A stretch of DNA of 64,000 bases from JAUXJB01 sp965226855 (lineage in GTDB: Bacteria > Myxococcota_A > UBA9160 > SZUA-336): the NCBI GenBank assembly GCA_965226855.1, contig CBDDEE010000028.1, positions 124,001 to 188,000 of the forward strand, written 5' to 3'. Positions within the stretch are counted from its first letter, which is position 1. The number at the start of each line of letters is the position of its first letter. Both the position numbers and the translations under genes were made by a program. The notes below the pieces were generated by a model. That model saw nothing but the letters and a program-made list of their open reading frames with translations, did no database searches and was not told where the DNA came from. Below are positions 34,788 through 43,517 of the stretch, in pieces.

Positions 34788-35400
34788 GCGAGGGGAGGGC
34801 GTTCCGAGACGCGAGGACCTCTGTCACGCCCGCGATGCCGACCGCCCGATGAGCGTCGAGGCCGAGGGTCGCCGCAGCCGCGACGTGCTCGGCCCGGTCG
34901 TCGAGGAACAGGATCTGCTCGGGGGGCACCCCCAGATCCTCGACCACGTGCTGGAACGCGCGAGGATCGGGCTTCCGCAGCCCGATCTCGTGCGAGAGGT
35001 AGCAACGCTCGAAGCCGCTCTCGATTCCCGTCGCCCGCAGCCGCTCCCAGTGGAGCTGGTTGTTGTTGCTCAGGCAGGCGCGCAGGTAGCGTCCGCGCAG
35101 CGAGTCGAGGAGCTCCATGGCACCCGGGAACAAGCCGCGGTCGATGTTCGCCAGCTCCTCTAGAACTCGCTCCGGCAGAGCAGACAGCTCGAGCTCTGCA
35201 ATGAGGCTCGAGGCGAACTCGTACGGTGTGCACTGGCCAGTGTCCAGGCGCTCCAGCCAGCCCGAGCGCGACCAGAACTCGAGCTCCTCCGCGCGGCTGA
35301 GGCGCGAGCCCAGCCTGCCCAAGAAGCGCTCGCCACCCCCGATGTCCCAGAGGACTCCGCCGAGATCGAGCAGGATGACCGCATGGCCGGGCGCGCTCAT
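34771..35400 (-). CDS. HAD-superfamily hydrolase
   Basis: The 209-residue HAD protein has motif I VILLDLGGVLWDIGGGERFL, where the second Asp of DxD is replaced by Gly as in YihX/HAD-IA relatives. Motif II lies in ACLSNNNQLHWE. Motif III/IV are EIGLRKPDPRAFQH and ILFLDDRAEHVAAAATLG. It should be a small-molecule phosphatase or dehalogenase-like enzyme. Its ATG shares one base with the stop of the MBL gene upstream (35400), suggesting a two-gene operon. Confidence 0.87.
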   Translation of the reverse strand: MSAPGHAVILLDLGGVLWDIGGGERFLGRLGSRLSRAEELEFWSRSGWLERLDTGQCTPYEFASSLIAELELSALPERVLEELANIDRGLFPGAMELLDSLRGRYLRACLSNNNQLHWERLRATGIESGFERCYLSHEIGLRKPDPRAFQHVVEDLGVPPEQILFLDDRAEHVAAAATLGLDAHRAVGIAGVTEVLASRNALPSPTPIP

Positions 35401-36392
35401 CAGAGCCTGGCTCGTCCCTCCGCGGCGTAGAAGATCTGGCCGTTCCGCTCCTCGCGGCGGGCCAGTCCTTTGCGTTCGAGATAGCGGAGATGCGCGATCG
35501 CCTCACCCGTGGCGAACCACTTCTGCATGACGGGGAACTCCTCCCAAGACCTGGCGCGGATGCGCCAGCTCATCCCGGCCGCGGTCTGATACGCCGTCTT
35601 GGCGCGGTCTTTCAGAACGTCCAGGACCTCGTTTGCCCGGTCTCGATGGTGCTCCAGGAGCTCCGCGATCCTCCCGCTGAAGTCGGTGATGAAGCTCCGG
35701 TGGCCGGGTAGGCACAGCTCCACGTCCAGCTCGAGAACCTTCTTCAAGCTCTCCAGATACATGTCCAGGGGATCGCTCTCGTCGGACCACGCCTGGATGT
35801 TCGGGGTGATGTCCCCAAGGACATGGTCGCCGGAGAGGAGGAGCTTCCTGTTCGGCTCGTACAGGCACATGTGCCCGTCCGTGTGCCCGGGGGTGGAGAC
35901 GCTGACCAGCGTGTAGTCACCGACCTTGAAGACCTCATCCCCGCGCAGATGAATGTAGTCGACCTCCCCTGCGGGGCCGTACTTGTGGCCGGGGTGCTCC
36001 TGCAGAGAGGTGTTGAGCTCGTCGCTTGGAAAGCCACTGCGCGCCGCGTACTCGCCCATGGGTCCGCCCGCGAAGCCGAACCCCGAGCCGCCCTTCATCT
36101 GGATCGCGTCGCGCTCACCCATGTAGGCGTCCGAGCTCTCCCTCTTCAACGTTGATATCAACCCCTGGTGGTCGGAGTGCAGGTGCGTTGCCATGAAGTC
36201 GGTCCGTGCCAGGTCGACGCCGATCGCCTCCAGACCCCGCTCGAGGGCCTCCCGACACTCGGGACGATTCATGCCCGTATCGACGATCAGATTCCTGTCG
36301 TCCGACGTGAGGATGTAGGAGTTGATCTCCTTGAGCGGATTGTCGGGCAGGGGGACGACGACGCGGTACAGGCGAGGCAGTACTTCTTCCAT
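35400..36392 (-). CDS. MBL-fold metallohydrolase
   Basis: The 330-residue beta-lactamase-fold protein has the metal motif TDFMATHLHSDHQGLISTL, further His in STPGHTDGHMCLYEP, Asp in LLSGDHVLGDITPN and His in CLPGHRSFITDF. A C-terminal winged-helix-like extension (AIAHLRYLERKGLARREERN) makes it longer than minimal MBL hydrolases and resembles LACTB2-like thioester or nuclease branches. It precedes and touches the HAD gene. Substrate is not inferable. Confidence 0.87.
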   Translation of the reverse strand: MEEVLPRLYRVVVPLPDNPLKEINSYILTSDDRNLIVDTGMNRPECREALERGLEAIGVDLARTDFMATHLHSDHQGLISTLKRESSDAYMGERDAIQMKGGSGFGFAGGPMGEYAARSGFPSDELNTSLQEHPGHKYGPAGEVDYIHLRGDEVFKVGDYTLVSVSTPGHTDGHMCLYEPNRKLLLSGDHVLGDITPNIQAWSDESDPLDMYLESLKKVLELDVELCLPGHRSFITDFSGRIAELLEHHRDRANEVLDVLKDRAKTAYQTAAGMSWRIRARSWEEFPVMQKWFATGEAIAHLRYLERKGLARREERNGQIFYAAEGRARL

Positions 36393-36484
36393 GGTGCTCT
36401 GGATCCTAACCCACCCGGCCAGCGCTCGTCGGCTGTCCGGAGTCCCCCGGTACTCCTCTGCTACCCTGCATACTCGGCGAGAGC

Positions 36485-37651
36485 ATGGATCCTGTACCCA
36501 ACGACTTCGAGTCCATCCTCGTGGCTGCCCAGGCCCTGCAGCCGGTCGTAAACGCGCAGCGTCGCGAGATCGACGAGCTGAGCCGGCTGCCCGACACGAT
36601 GGTCGACGCCATGCGCGCGGCCGGGATTTTTCGGATCGCGATGCCGCGGGAGCTCGGCGGTCCCGAGCTCGATCCGGTTCAGCAAGTCAAGGTCCTCGAG
36701 GCCCTGTTCCGTATCGACGGGTCGGTGGGATGGTGCGGCCTGATCGGCTGTGACGCGGGGTACTACCAGGCGGCCGTGGATCCCGAGGTGCGGAGCGAGC
36801 TGTTCCCACGGCTCGATATGATTGCCGCCGGGCAATTCGTGCCAAAGGGGAGGGCGGAGGCGGTCGAGGGCGGCTACCAGGTCTCCGGCCGCTGGAGCTT
36901 CGCCAGCGGCTGCTGGCACGCGGACTTCATGCTCGGCGCCTGCCTTGTCGTCGAGAACGGAGAGCTCGTGCGCGCGGACTCCAACCAGCCACGCGTGCGT
37001 ATGTTCGCACTACCCCGTGAGCAGGTTCGCATCATCGAGACCTGGGACACGCTAGGCCTGCGCGGGAGCGGCAGTCACGACTACGAAGTCGAGGACGTGT
37101 TCGTGCCGGCACGCTACGAGCTAGACCTCCGGCGTCGCCAGCGCTCCGCTGCGCCGCTCTACCGCTACCCGTTCATGCTGCTCTGCAAGCACGGCGGCGT
37201 GCTGGGAATTGGCGACGCCGCACTGGAGGCCCTGCGGAGCTCCCGCGCGGCGAAGGTCACGACCGTTTCGGCGACCGACCTTCAGGGCGACGTGGTCGTG
37301 CACGGCGCCCTCGGCCGTTACCAGGCTCGCCTGAGCGCCGCGCGCCACTACGTCTACGCCGTCCTCGAGGAGTGCTTCGACAGTCTGCAGCGGGACGTTC
37401 CGCTGACCGAGGAGCAGATCGCGCACTTCCGCCTGTCTCTGGTGCACGCGCACGACGCTACGCGGGAGGTGGTAGAGGGTGTATTCGATACGCTGGCCAC
37501 TAAGGCAATCCACAAGAGCCACGCGCTCGAGCGTCAGCTGCGCGACATCATCACCGCGTGCCAGCACATCGCTGTGAACGCGCGGGTCTACGAGGCTGGC
37601 GGGCGCCTCCTCTGGGGTCTCCCCGCGGGCCCTGGCCATCTCGGCCTGTAG
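36485..37651 (+). CDS. Acyl-CoA dehydrogenase-fold flavoprotein (group D monooxygenase-like)
   Basis: The 388-residue protein has an N-terminal helical domain (DTMVDAMRAAGIFRIAMPRE), a central segment with VSGRWSFASGCWHADFMLGA, WDTLGLRGSGSHDYEVEDVF and a C-terminal helical bundle. The WxFxSG and GLRGSGS motifs and the absence of the canonical catalytic Glu fit the HsaA/HpaB-like flavin monooxygenase branch as well as acyl-CoA dehydrogenases. It would need a flavin reductase for the former role; none is adjacent. It lies opposite to the second DUF35/thiolase-like pair. Confidence 0.82.
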   Translation: MDPVPNDFESILVAAQALQPVVNAQRREIDELSRLPDTMVDAMRAAGIFRIAMPRELGGPELDPVQQVKVLEALFRIDGSVGWCGLIGCDAGYYQAAVDPEVRSELFPRLDMIAAGQFVPKGRAEAVEGGYQVSGRWSFASGCWHADFMLGACLVVENGELVRADSNQPRVRMFALPREQVRIIETWDTLGLRGSGSHDYEVEDVFVPARYELDLRRRQRSAAPLYRYPFMLLCKHGGVLGIGDAALEALRSSRAAKVTTVSATDLQGDVVVHGALGRYQARLSAARHYVYAVLEECFDSLQRDVPLTEEQIAHFRLSLVHAHDATREVVEGVFDTLATKAIHKSHALERQLRDIITACQHIAVNARVYEAGGRLLWGLPAGPGHLGL

Positions 37652-37669
37652 GGAGCGGTCAGCCGTCCG

Positions 37670-38110
37670 CTACTCGCGGACCCGCCACTGCACGAGCGTG
37701 TACGGCGTATCTCCGTCCGCGTGGTCCTCGAATACGGCCTCGACTTCGGCCCCGATCGGGACGGCTTGCTCGGGGTCACCTACTAGGTTTCCGATCATGC
37801 GAATGTTCTCGGCCTGCGGGAGCTCGACCAGCACGACGACGTAGGGCACGGTGTCCACCAGCGCTGGGTGGACCGGGTGCCAGACACGTTCCCAGCTATA
37901 GATCCTCCCGCGCGGCTCGAGCGTCTTCCAGCCAAAATCGCTGGACAGACACTTGTGGCAGATCCACTCCGGGCCCCACTGGCACGTCCCACAGGCGCTG
38001 CACTCCTGCACTCGGAGCTCGTGGGCGCGCGTCCCCTCCCAGTACGGGGCGTCGAGCCCATCGGGTAGGGGAGCAGGGGCCGGCAGCCCTTCGGGAAGGT
38101 AGCCGGCCAT
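37670..38110 (-). CDS. DUF35 Zn-ribbon/OB-fold protein (second pair)
   Basis: This 146-residue DUF35 protein has Zn-ribbon Cys pairs in ECSACGTCQWG and WICHKCLSSDFG and an OB fold from GRIYSWERVWHPVHPALVDT to the end. The ATG at 38108-38110 shares one base with the stop of the thiolase-like gene (TGATG). This mirrors the pair at 12193-13793 in order, length and spacing, so it probably forms a second acyl-CoA-binding complex. It ends 19 bp from the convergent flavoprotein gene. Confidence 0.88.
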   Translation of the reverse strand: MAGYLPEGLPAPAPLPDGLDAPYWEGTRAHELRVQECSACGTCQWGPEWICHKCLSSDFGWKTLEPRGRIYSWERVWHPVHPALVDTVPYVVVLVELPQAENIRMIGNLVGDPEQAVPIGAEVEAVFEDHADGDTPYTLVQWRVRE

Positions 38111-39291
38111 CAGAGCACCGCCTCGGAGCCGAGGATCATGTCGCTGAGCGGTGTAACCATGGGTCCGGAGCCCACCAGCGAAACGTTTACGTCGGGTACG
38201 GGGTTGGGAGAAGTGCCGCGGATCTGGCGTACCGCCTCGACTTGCAGCTCGAGCCCGTGCATGTAGCACTCGGCCAGGTTTCCGCCGCTCGTGTTCAACG
38301 GCAGGCGCCCGTCGGGCGCACGCAGGTTCTCGAATTGGAGGACCTCGTTCGCCTCTTCCGGCTTGCAGAAGCCGTGCTCGATCAAGCTCATGACCACGCC
38401 GCCAGTAAAGTTCTCGTAGCTCTGCACCACGTCTACGTCTTCCGGGCTTACCTTCGCCATCTCGTAGAGGCGTGGTGCCAGGGTCTTGAAGTTCGCCGTC
38501 GCGTAGTCCGGGCTATTGTGCGATCCTGCCGCGGCGCGGTGCTGAGACCCCTGGACCGCCCCGAGTAGGTAGGCCGGCTTCTGGCGCAGCTCGCGGGCAT
38601 GCTCCGCCGGCACGAGAATCAGTGCGGCGGCCCCATCGTTCTCCAGACAGCAGTCGTACAGGTGAAACGGCTCGACGATCCAGCGAGAGCTGTCGTAGGA
38701 CTCCTCCGAGAGTGCTCTCCCGTGCATGACCGCACGCGGGTTCTGTTGCGCGTGGTAGTAAGAGGCGAGTGCGACCGCCCGCAGCGCTTCCTGCTGGATG
38801 CCGAACTCGTGCATCAGACGCTGGGTCCGCATCGCGAACATCTGTGCCGGCGACATCAGCCCGTATGGCATCGACAGCGCCGCATCCCCAGTGATGGAGG
38901 CACGCCGTGGTCCGGCGCCGAAGCGGCCGAACTGGCCCTGGGCGAGTGCGCGGAACACGACGACGCAGTTCGCGTAGCCGGCAGCAATGGCTGCCGCGGC
39001 GTTTCCGACCGCGGCAGAGCCGCCCCCGCCCCCACCGCCCCAATGCATGTTCGAGAAGCGTAGCTCCGGGAGCCCGAGTGCGGCCGCGAAGCGAGATGGA
39101 TCGTTCCGATCGTTACTGTACGAGGCGAAGCCATCGATTTCGCGCGGATCGATGCCCGCATCCTCGCAGGCTGCCAGGATCGCCTTCAGTCCCAGCACGA
39201 ACTCCGGATCCGGCGACTGACCGCGCTTGTAGTACGTGGTCTCCCCTACACCAACGATAGCGACTTTCCCGCGAATGCTTCTCTCACTCAT
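38110..39291 (-). CDS. Thiolase-like lipid-transfer protein (second pair)
   Basis: This 393-residue thiolase-superfamily protein is equal in length to the one at 12612 but clearly diverged. It has VAIVGVGETTYYKRGQSPD, DGFASYSNDRNDPSRFAAAL, then SNMHWGGGGGGGSAAVGNAA where a true thiolase has its nucleophilic Cys; here a Gly run replaces it. The C-terminal half keeps PLNTSGGNLAECYMHGLELQ. An aldolase-like or lipid-transfer role in a complex with the downstream DUF35 protein is the best inference. ATG 39289-39291 opens it; the open frame extends further up without similarity. Confidence 0.85.
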   Translation of the reverse strand: MSERSIRGKVAIVGVGETTYYKRGQSPDPEFVLGLKAILAACEDAGIDPREIDGFASYSNDRNDPSRFAAALGLPELRFSNMHWGGGGGGGSAAVGNAAAAIAAGYANCVVVFRALAQGQFGRFGAGPRRASITGDAALSMPYGLMSPAQMFAMRTQRLMHEFGIQQEALRAVALASYYHAQQNPRAVMHGRALSEESYDSSRWIVEPFHLYDCCLENDGAAALILVPAEHARELRQKPAYLLGAVQGSQHRAAAGSHNSPDYATANFKTLAPRLYEMAKVSPEDVDVVQSYENFTGGVVMSLIEHGFCKPEEANEVLQFENLRAPDGRLPLNTSGGNLAECYMHGLELQVEAVRQIRGTSPNPVPDVNVSLVGSGPMVTPLSDMILGSEAVL

Positions 39292-39335
39292 GGGCGCATT
39301 GTCGCACAGACGGGAGGGGGCGCGCGAACTCGGAC

Positions 39336-40877
39336 TCAGAGCCCGTAGAGGGCGGGACGCGTGCGGATCCACTCGCCAACCTTCTCCCCGATCATGATGC
39401 AGGTGAGGTTGGTGTTGGCGCGCGGGACACTCGGCATGATCGAGGCGTCCGCGATGGCGAGGTTGGAGACGGAGTGAAGGCAGCCGTACTGATTCACCAC
39501 GGCCAGCGGGTCGCCGGCGACTCCCATTCGGGCGGTGCCGCACGGATGGTAGCCGCTGCCGGCGAAACGACGGCAGAGGGCGCCAATGCCTTGGTCATCG
39601 AGCCTGCGCTCGGGGTCCGGGAAGATCACGCGCTCGATCAGGTCGGCCAGGGGCTTGGTGTGCGCGAACGCGAGCGTGTCCTTGAAGCATCCAACCAGGC
39701 GACGGATGTCTCGTTCGTCGGAGCACAGTGCAGGCTCGATCCGTGGACGCGCAGTCGGCTCGGCAGAAGAGAGGTGCAGCCGGCCGCGGCTCTCGCACTG
39801 CTCGAGCACCGCAGCGATCGCGAGCGTGGGCTGCCCACCGGCGGGAGCGGCGAAGGTGAGCTGCTCGATCTGGAGGTCGTTCCGCTGATCACTTCCGCGT
39901 GCGGTGTAGCGAAGGATGGTCTGGATGAGAGGTTGGGCCGGCTCACAGATCGACGCGTCCTTGGCCACCATGAGAACGGACAGCGCCGGGTGGTCGCACA
40001 GGTTCGCCCCCACGCCAGCGACGTCCGCGACGGGCTCGATGCCGTGCGCATCGAGCTCTTCCCGGGGTCCGATGCCCGAGCGCATCAGGATGCAGGGCGT
40101 CTCGATCGCGCCGGCGCAGCACACGAAGAGCCGTGCCTCCACGCTCTCGACCTGGCCGTCCTGCTCCACGACCGCTGCCCGGACTCGCCCGTGCTCGAGC
40201 CGGAGTCGCTGCACCGTCGAACGAGGTCGGATCTCCAGATTGTCGCGGATGCGCGCGGGAGCGAGGTAGCCTACTGCCGTCGAGATGCGGGTGCGCCCCA
40301 GCTTGTTCATCGGGTGTGGCCCGGCTCCGGCGCTTGCCGGATCGTTCGCGTCAGGGCAGTCGGGGTATCCGAGCAGTTGGCTCGCCTCGAGGAACGCCTG
40401 TTGCGGCACCGTCAGCTCCTCTCGGCGATAGCGACGGATGGAGATCGGTCCCGCATCGCCGTGATACGGGGCTCCGCCGTAGTCGAGATCTCGCTCGAGC
40501 CGCATGAAGGCGGGAAGGACTCGCTCCCACGCCCACTCCGGGTTCCCCTCTCGCGCCCAGCCGTCGTAGTCCTCTGGCATGCCGCGCAGTGCAATTGCCG
40601 TGTTGACCGCGCTCGACCCCCCGGTGACCTTCCCGCGTGGAAAGCGTTGCGACTGCGCCTGCTCGGTCGGGAGGTAACGGTTGTGCCAGTCGTGGTCGTT
40701 CGTAGAGTTGTGGTGGCCGTTCAGCAGGTCCACGGGCGTCTCGGCGAGCAGCGGGTAGTCTGGACCCGCCTCGATGAGCAGCACACGCAGGTTGGGGTTC
40801 TCCGATGCACGCGCCGCGATGGCCGAGCCGGCCGAGCCCGCGCCGATGATGGCAACGTCGTAGGGCGCCCCGCTCAC
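39336..40877 (-). CDS. GMC-family FAD-dependent oxidoreductase
   Basis: The 513-residue protein has the dinucleotide-binding motif DVAIIGAGSAGSAIAARASE and the GMC signature region FPRGKVTGGSSAVNTAIALR. ACCA-type segments (FVCCAGAIETPCILMRSGIG) follow. Near the end, FAGSGYHPCGTARMG carries the catalytic His and ADASIMPSVPRANTN the second. It oxidises an alcohol or aldehyde. GTG 40875-40877 overlaps the stop of the upstream transporter as GTGA, so the start is set by coupling, and the two products may act on one compound. Confidence 0.9.
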   Translation of the reverse strand: MSGAPYDVAIIGAGSAGSAIAARASENPNLRVLLIEAGPDYPLLAETPVDLLNGHHNSTNDHDWHNRYLPTEQAQSQRFPRGKVTGGSSAVNTAIALRGMPEDYDGWAREGNPEWAWERVLPAFMRLERDLDYGGAPYHGDAGPISIRRYRREELTVPQQAFLEASQLLGYPDCPDANDPASAGAGPHPMNKLGRTRISTAVGYLAPARIRDNLEIRPRSTVQRLRLEHGRVRAAVVEQDGQVESVEARLFVCCAGAIETPCILMRSGIGPREELDAHGIEPVADVAGVGANLCDHPALSVLMVAKDASICEPAQPLIQTILRYTARGSDQRNDLQIEQLTFAAPAGGQPTLAIAAVLEQCESRGRLHLSSAEPTARPRIEPALCSDERDIRRLVGCFKDTLAFAHTKPLADLIERVIFPDPERRLDDQGIGALCRRFAGSGYHPCGTARMGVAGDPLAVVNQYGCLHSVSNLAIADASIMPSVPRANTNLTCIMIGEKVGEWIRTRPALYGL

Positions 40878-42268
40878 GCTGCCGCGGACTCCGAGAGAGT
40901 TGCATAGCGGCGCACGACCCACACCGCAGCAAGCAGCCACGCGGCGACCAGCACGATGTTCACGACCATGTAGGCCTCTAGCGGGAACGTGAACACCCGC
41001 ACCCCGATTAGAACGATCAGTGCTGCGAGTCCGTCTCCCGCCCGTACGAAGAGCGAGTCGATGGTGGGCTTCGCCTTGAACGTGACCTCCTGGCTCATTG
41101 GCAACCACAGCACGTGGCGGGCCGTGTTGTTGATCGAGTAGTCCGTGGCGTTCTCGGCCACTTTCATCCACTTGACCACGACCAGGATCGGAACGAGCGC
41201 CATCGCTGAATACGAGACTAGAGCAATCACCGGCAACAGCAGGAAGATCGCGCCGAAGCCACCGTACTTCAGCAGTCGCGACGCCAGCAGCGCTTGCATG
41301 AGCAATGCCAGCAGGTTCACCCAGAAGAAGAAACTCCCGTAAAATACGGTGGTTGCATCGCGCAGGTACGAGACGATTTCTTCCTCGCTCGTGATCCCCA
41401 TATCACTCAGGTCGCGCGCCAGCATCTCCTGGATGATCTGGAAGAGCAGGTTCTCCCCGTTGGTGTTTACCCAGTTCAACAGCAAGGTGATCGCCGCGAC
41501 GATAAGCAGGAAGCGCGTCCGCAGTACCAGCGGCAGGGCTCCCCCCGTCTGCAGCTTCGGCGGCGCGGCTTCAGCTACTACCTCACTGCTCGTCTCTCTC
41601 CTGTCGGCGCTGCGTGTCAGCGCGATGGACGCGGCGAGCGGCACCAGGGCCACGAGCAGCAGGTTCTCGGTGCGCAGCAGCCCCGAGGCGATCAGCTGCT
41701 CCGTCAGCCAGGCTCCCACGACCGCGCCGCTGGTGGCTCCGATGGCGATCATGGGAAGCAGACGCTTCCCGCGCTCCTGCGTGTACAGGTCCGCAGCGAA
41801 GGCCCAGAACTGGGCCACGACGAAGACACCGAACATGCCCACCCACAGGTAGAAGACGATCCCCACACCCGGAATCCCAGCGATCAGGAAGTCCGGTTGC
41901 AGCGGCCAGAAGAGCAGCAGGTTTGACATGCAGAACAGCGTGGACCGGGTGATCAGGACGCTCCGCGACCAGCGTCCGACCAGGCGGCCATACGCGGCGA
42001 CGACCCCCACCAGGAGCACGGTCTGCGCAAAGCTCGAGTAGGCCTTGAGCTCCATCGCGGTCAGTCCCTCGACGGTAGACACGGCGAGCCACCCCTCGCG
42101 TAACGGCTTCACGAAGTAGTAGGCGCAAAGAATGAGCAACACGTTCGCAAACATCAGCAGGCCGGTACGCCCCTCGCCGGGCCGAATGTCCGTGAAGATG
42201 CGCAGGCAGCGCTCGACAGGAGAGAGCCGGAGTGCCTCGTGCCGCTCTGCGGGATCGGTCTGGGCCAA
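40874..42268 (-). CDS. NTT (ATP/ADP translocase-like) family membrane transporter
   Basis: The protein has about 464 residues and 10-12 hydrophobic segments. It contains FANVLLILCAYYFVKPLREG, AQFWAFAADLYTQERGKRLL, AIGATSGAVVGAWL and SINNTARHVLWLPMSQEVTF, typical of the NTT/TLC family. AAAGGAGGG lies directly before TTG 42266-42268, which I take as the start; the frame continues upstream to 42319. Classical NTT proteins exchange nucleotides in intracellular parasites and plastids, but many free-living bacteria have diverged members of unknown substrate. Coupling to a GMC oxidoreductase argues against ATP exchange. Confidence 0.83.
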   Translation of the reverse strand: MAQTDPAERHEALRLSPVERCLRIFTDIRPGEGRTGLLMFANVLLILCAYYFVKPLREGWLAVSTVEGLTAMELKAYSSFAQTVLLVGVVAAYGRLVGRWSRSVLITRSTLFCMSNLLLFWPLQPDFLIAGIPGVGIVFYLWVGMFGVFVVAQFWAFAADLYTQERGKRLLPMIAIGATSGAVVGAWLTEQLIASGLLRTENLLLVALVPLAASIALTRSADRRETSSEVVAEAAPPKLQTGGALPLVLRTRFLLIVAAITLLLNWVNTNGENLLFQIIQEMLARDLSDMGITSEEEIVSYLRDATTVFYGSFFFWVNLLALLMQALLASRLLKYGGFGAIFLLLPVIALVSYSAMALVPILVVVKWMKVAENATDYSINNTARHVLWLPMSQEVTFKAKPTIDSLFVRAGDGLAALIVLIGVRVFTFPLEAYMVVNIVLVAAWLLAAVWVVRRYATLSESAAA

Positions 42269-42729
42269 ATGCCCTCCTTTCAGCCCAACAGCATAGCCGG
42301 ATCGGGACTGGCCCCACATCGCGTTTCACGGCGTCACAAGGGCGAGTGAGGTCCGGTAGGTTCGTCGGTGGGGCGGATGCGGCCGGAAATCTCGACATCT
42401 CGAGCCCGACAGAGAGCAGGCGCGACGTGCGCCTTCTCTTCTCTTGACGTTGGTCTCGGGGTATGTGACCGAAAATGGTGTCCGGCTTCATTGCCTGTTC
42501 GAGGATAATTTCGATGTAGAGGTGCCTCATGGCTCCGGATCGACCGGACGCCACTGACATGCATTGGTCGAGAGGACGACGCTGGCCGGTGACGAAATTC
42601 GGCGCCTTGAGGCGCGCTGAGTGTCACCTTCGCCGCCTGCTCGAGCGCTGCTCCTCGCCGTCCGCTTCGCGAGGAGGGCCGGCCGGATGGCCGCGGCACT
42701 TGCCGCCGCGAGACGTACCGACCGGCTGT
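42269..42729. other. Long non-coding upstream region of pilA
   Basis: These 461 bp lie between the divergent transporter gene and the pilA promoter, with no protein-like frame. They contain a short hairpin, GCGCC-TTGA-GGCGC (around 42602-42616), and several GC palindromes. Enhancer-binding sites for a sigma-54 activator would be expected here but cannot be recognised by eye. Confidence 0.5.
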
Positions 42730-42745
42730 GGGCACGAGCTTTGCT
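42730..42745 (+). promoter_or_regulatory. Sigma-54 (RpoN) -24/-12 promoter of pilA
   Basis: GGGCACGAGCTTTGCT matches the consensus TGGCACG-N4-TTGCW at all fixed positions except the first T. The -24 GG (42731-42732) and -12 GC (42743-42744) have the exact 12-bp phase. It lies 84 bp before the pilin ATG. Sigma-54-dependent pilA transcription is established in Pseudomonas and Myxococcus. A PilR-like activator is not in the window. Confidence 0.65.
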
Positions 42746-42828
42746 CTAGCGCACATCAAGACGTTGTGCGAAGCGTACCTCTGAGTGGGCCCGCGCGAGT
42801 ATTCAAAGACCGTCATCGAGGAGACGAC

Positions 42829-43437
42829 ATGATTTCATTTGCCAACAAGCTCAAGAAGAAGCAGGGCTTTACCCTGATCGAGCTGATGATCGTTGTCGCG
42901 ATCATCGGCATTCTCGCGGCGATCGCGATTCCGAACTTCCTGAAGTTCCAGCTGCGCTCGAAGGCGGGCGAGGGCAAGCTCAACCTGGCCGCGATCCGCA
43001 CGGCGCAGGAGGTTTACTTTGCAGAGGTCGGGACCTTCCAGGCCTGGGGCCTGACCCCGGCCGTCCCGCCCAACTCGCAGAAGTCGGCCTGGGGCACCTG
43101 TCTGAACTCCCCGCCGGTGGCCGGCGATCCGGGCTACTGCTTCATCGGCTGGGAGCCGGAGGGTGACGTGTACTTCAACTACATCGTTGCCACGAACGCC
43201 CCGCCCCCGAGCAACCAGTTCTTCGCCGTGGGCGAGTCGGACATCGACGGTGACGGCACGTTCAACATCTGGGGCCTCCAGAAGCCGGATTTGAAGAACC
43301 AGTTCACGATCGGCGCGACCCAGAACTGCACTGTCGTGCTGAACCGTCAGCTCACCCAGACCACGGGTGGACCCGTCGCCATGCGACATCAGGTCGGACC
43401 GTGTGACAACGCGAACTACGGCTTGGAGGTCTTCTAG
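42829..43437 (+). CDS. pilA: Type IVa major pilin (prepilin)
   Basis: The 202-residue prepilin has a short basic leader ending MISFANKLKKKQG, cleaved by PilD before FTLIELMIVVAIIGILAAIA with Glu5. The globular part has two pairs of Cys (CLNSPPVAGDPGYC; NCTVV and GPCDNANYG) and an Asp-rich SDIDGDGTFNIWG, as in Geobacter/Myxococcus-type long pilins. It starts at ATG 42829 with GAGGAGA upstream; the longer open frame is not used. It has its own sigma-54 promoter and a strong hairpin after the stop, so it is monocistronic. No pilB/C/T/M-Q genes are nearby. Confidence 0.93.
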   Translation: MISFANKLKKKQGFTLIELMIVVAIIGILAAIAIPNFLKFQLRSKAGEGKLNLAAIRTAQEVYFAEVGTFQAWGLTPAVPPNSQKSAWGTCLNSPPVAGDPGYCFIGWEPEGDVYFNYIVATNAPPPSNQFFAVGESDIDGDGTFNIWGLQKPDLKNQFTIGATQNCTVVLNRQLTQTTGGPVAMRHQVGPCDNANYGLEVF

Positions 43438-43462
43438 GCCGTCCCCGAAGCCCGTACGACCG

Positions 43463-43495
43463 CCGGGATCCGGGGTTCTCCCCCCCGGATCCCGG
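43463..43495. terminator. Strong hairpin after pilA
   Basis: CCGGGATCCGGGG (43463-43475), seven-base loop, then CCCCGGATCCCGG (43483-43495): a perfect 13-bp stem between pilA and the convergent amidohydrolase. It lacks a following T-run, so it may stop transcription with help or protect the 3' end. Its symmetry would serve both strands. Confidence 0.65.
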
Positions 43496-43517
43496 CCAGT
43501 CGGGATCCCCCTCTCCC

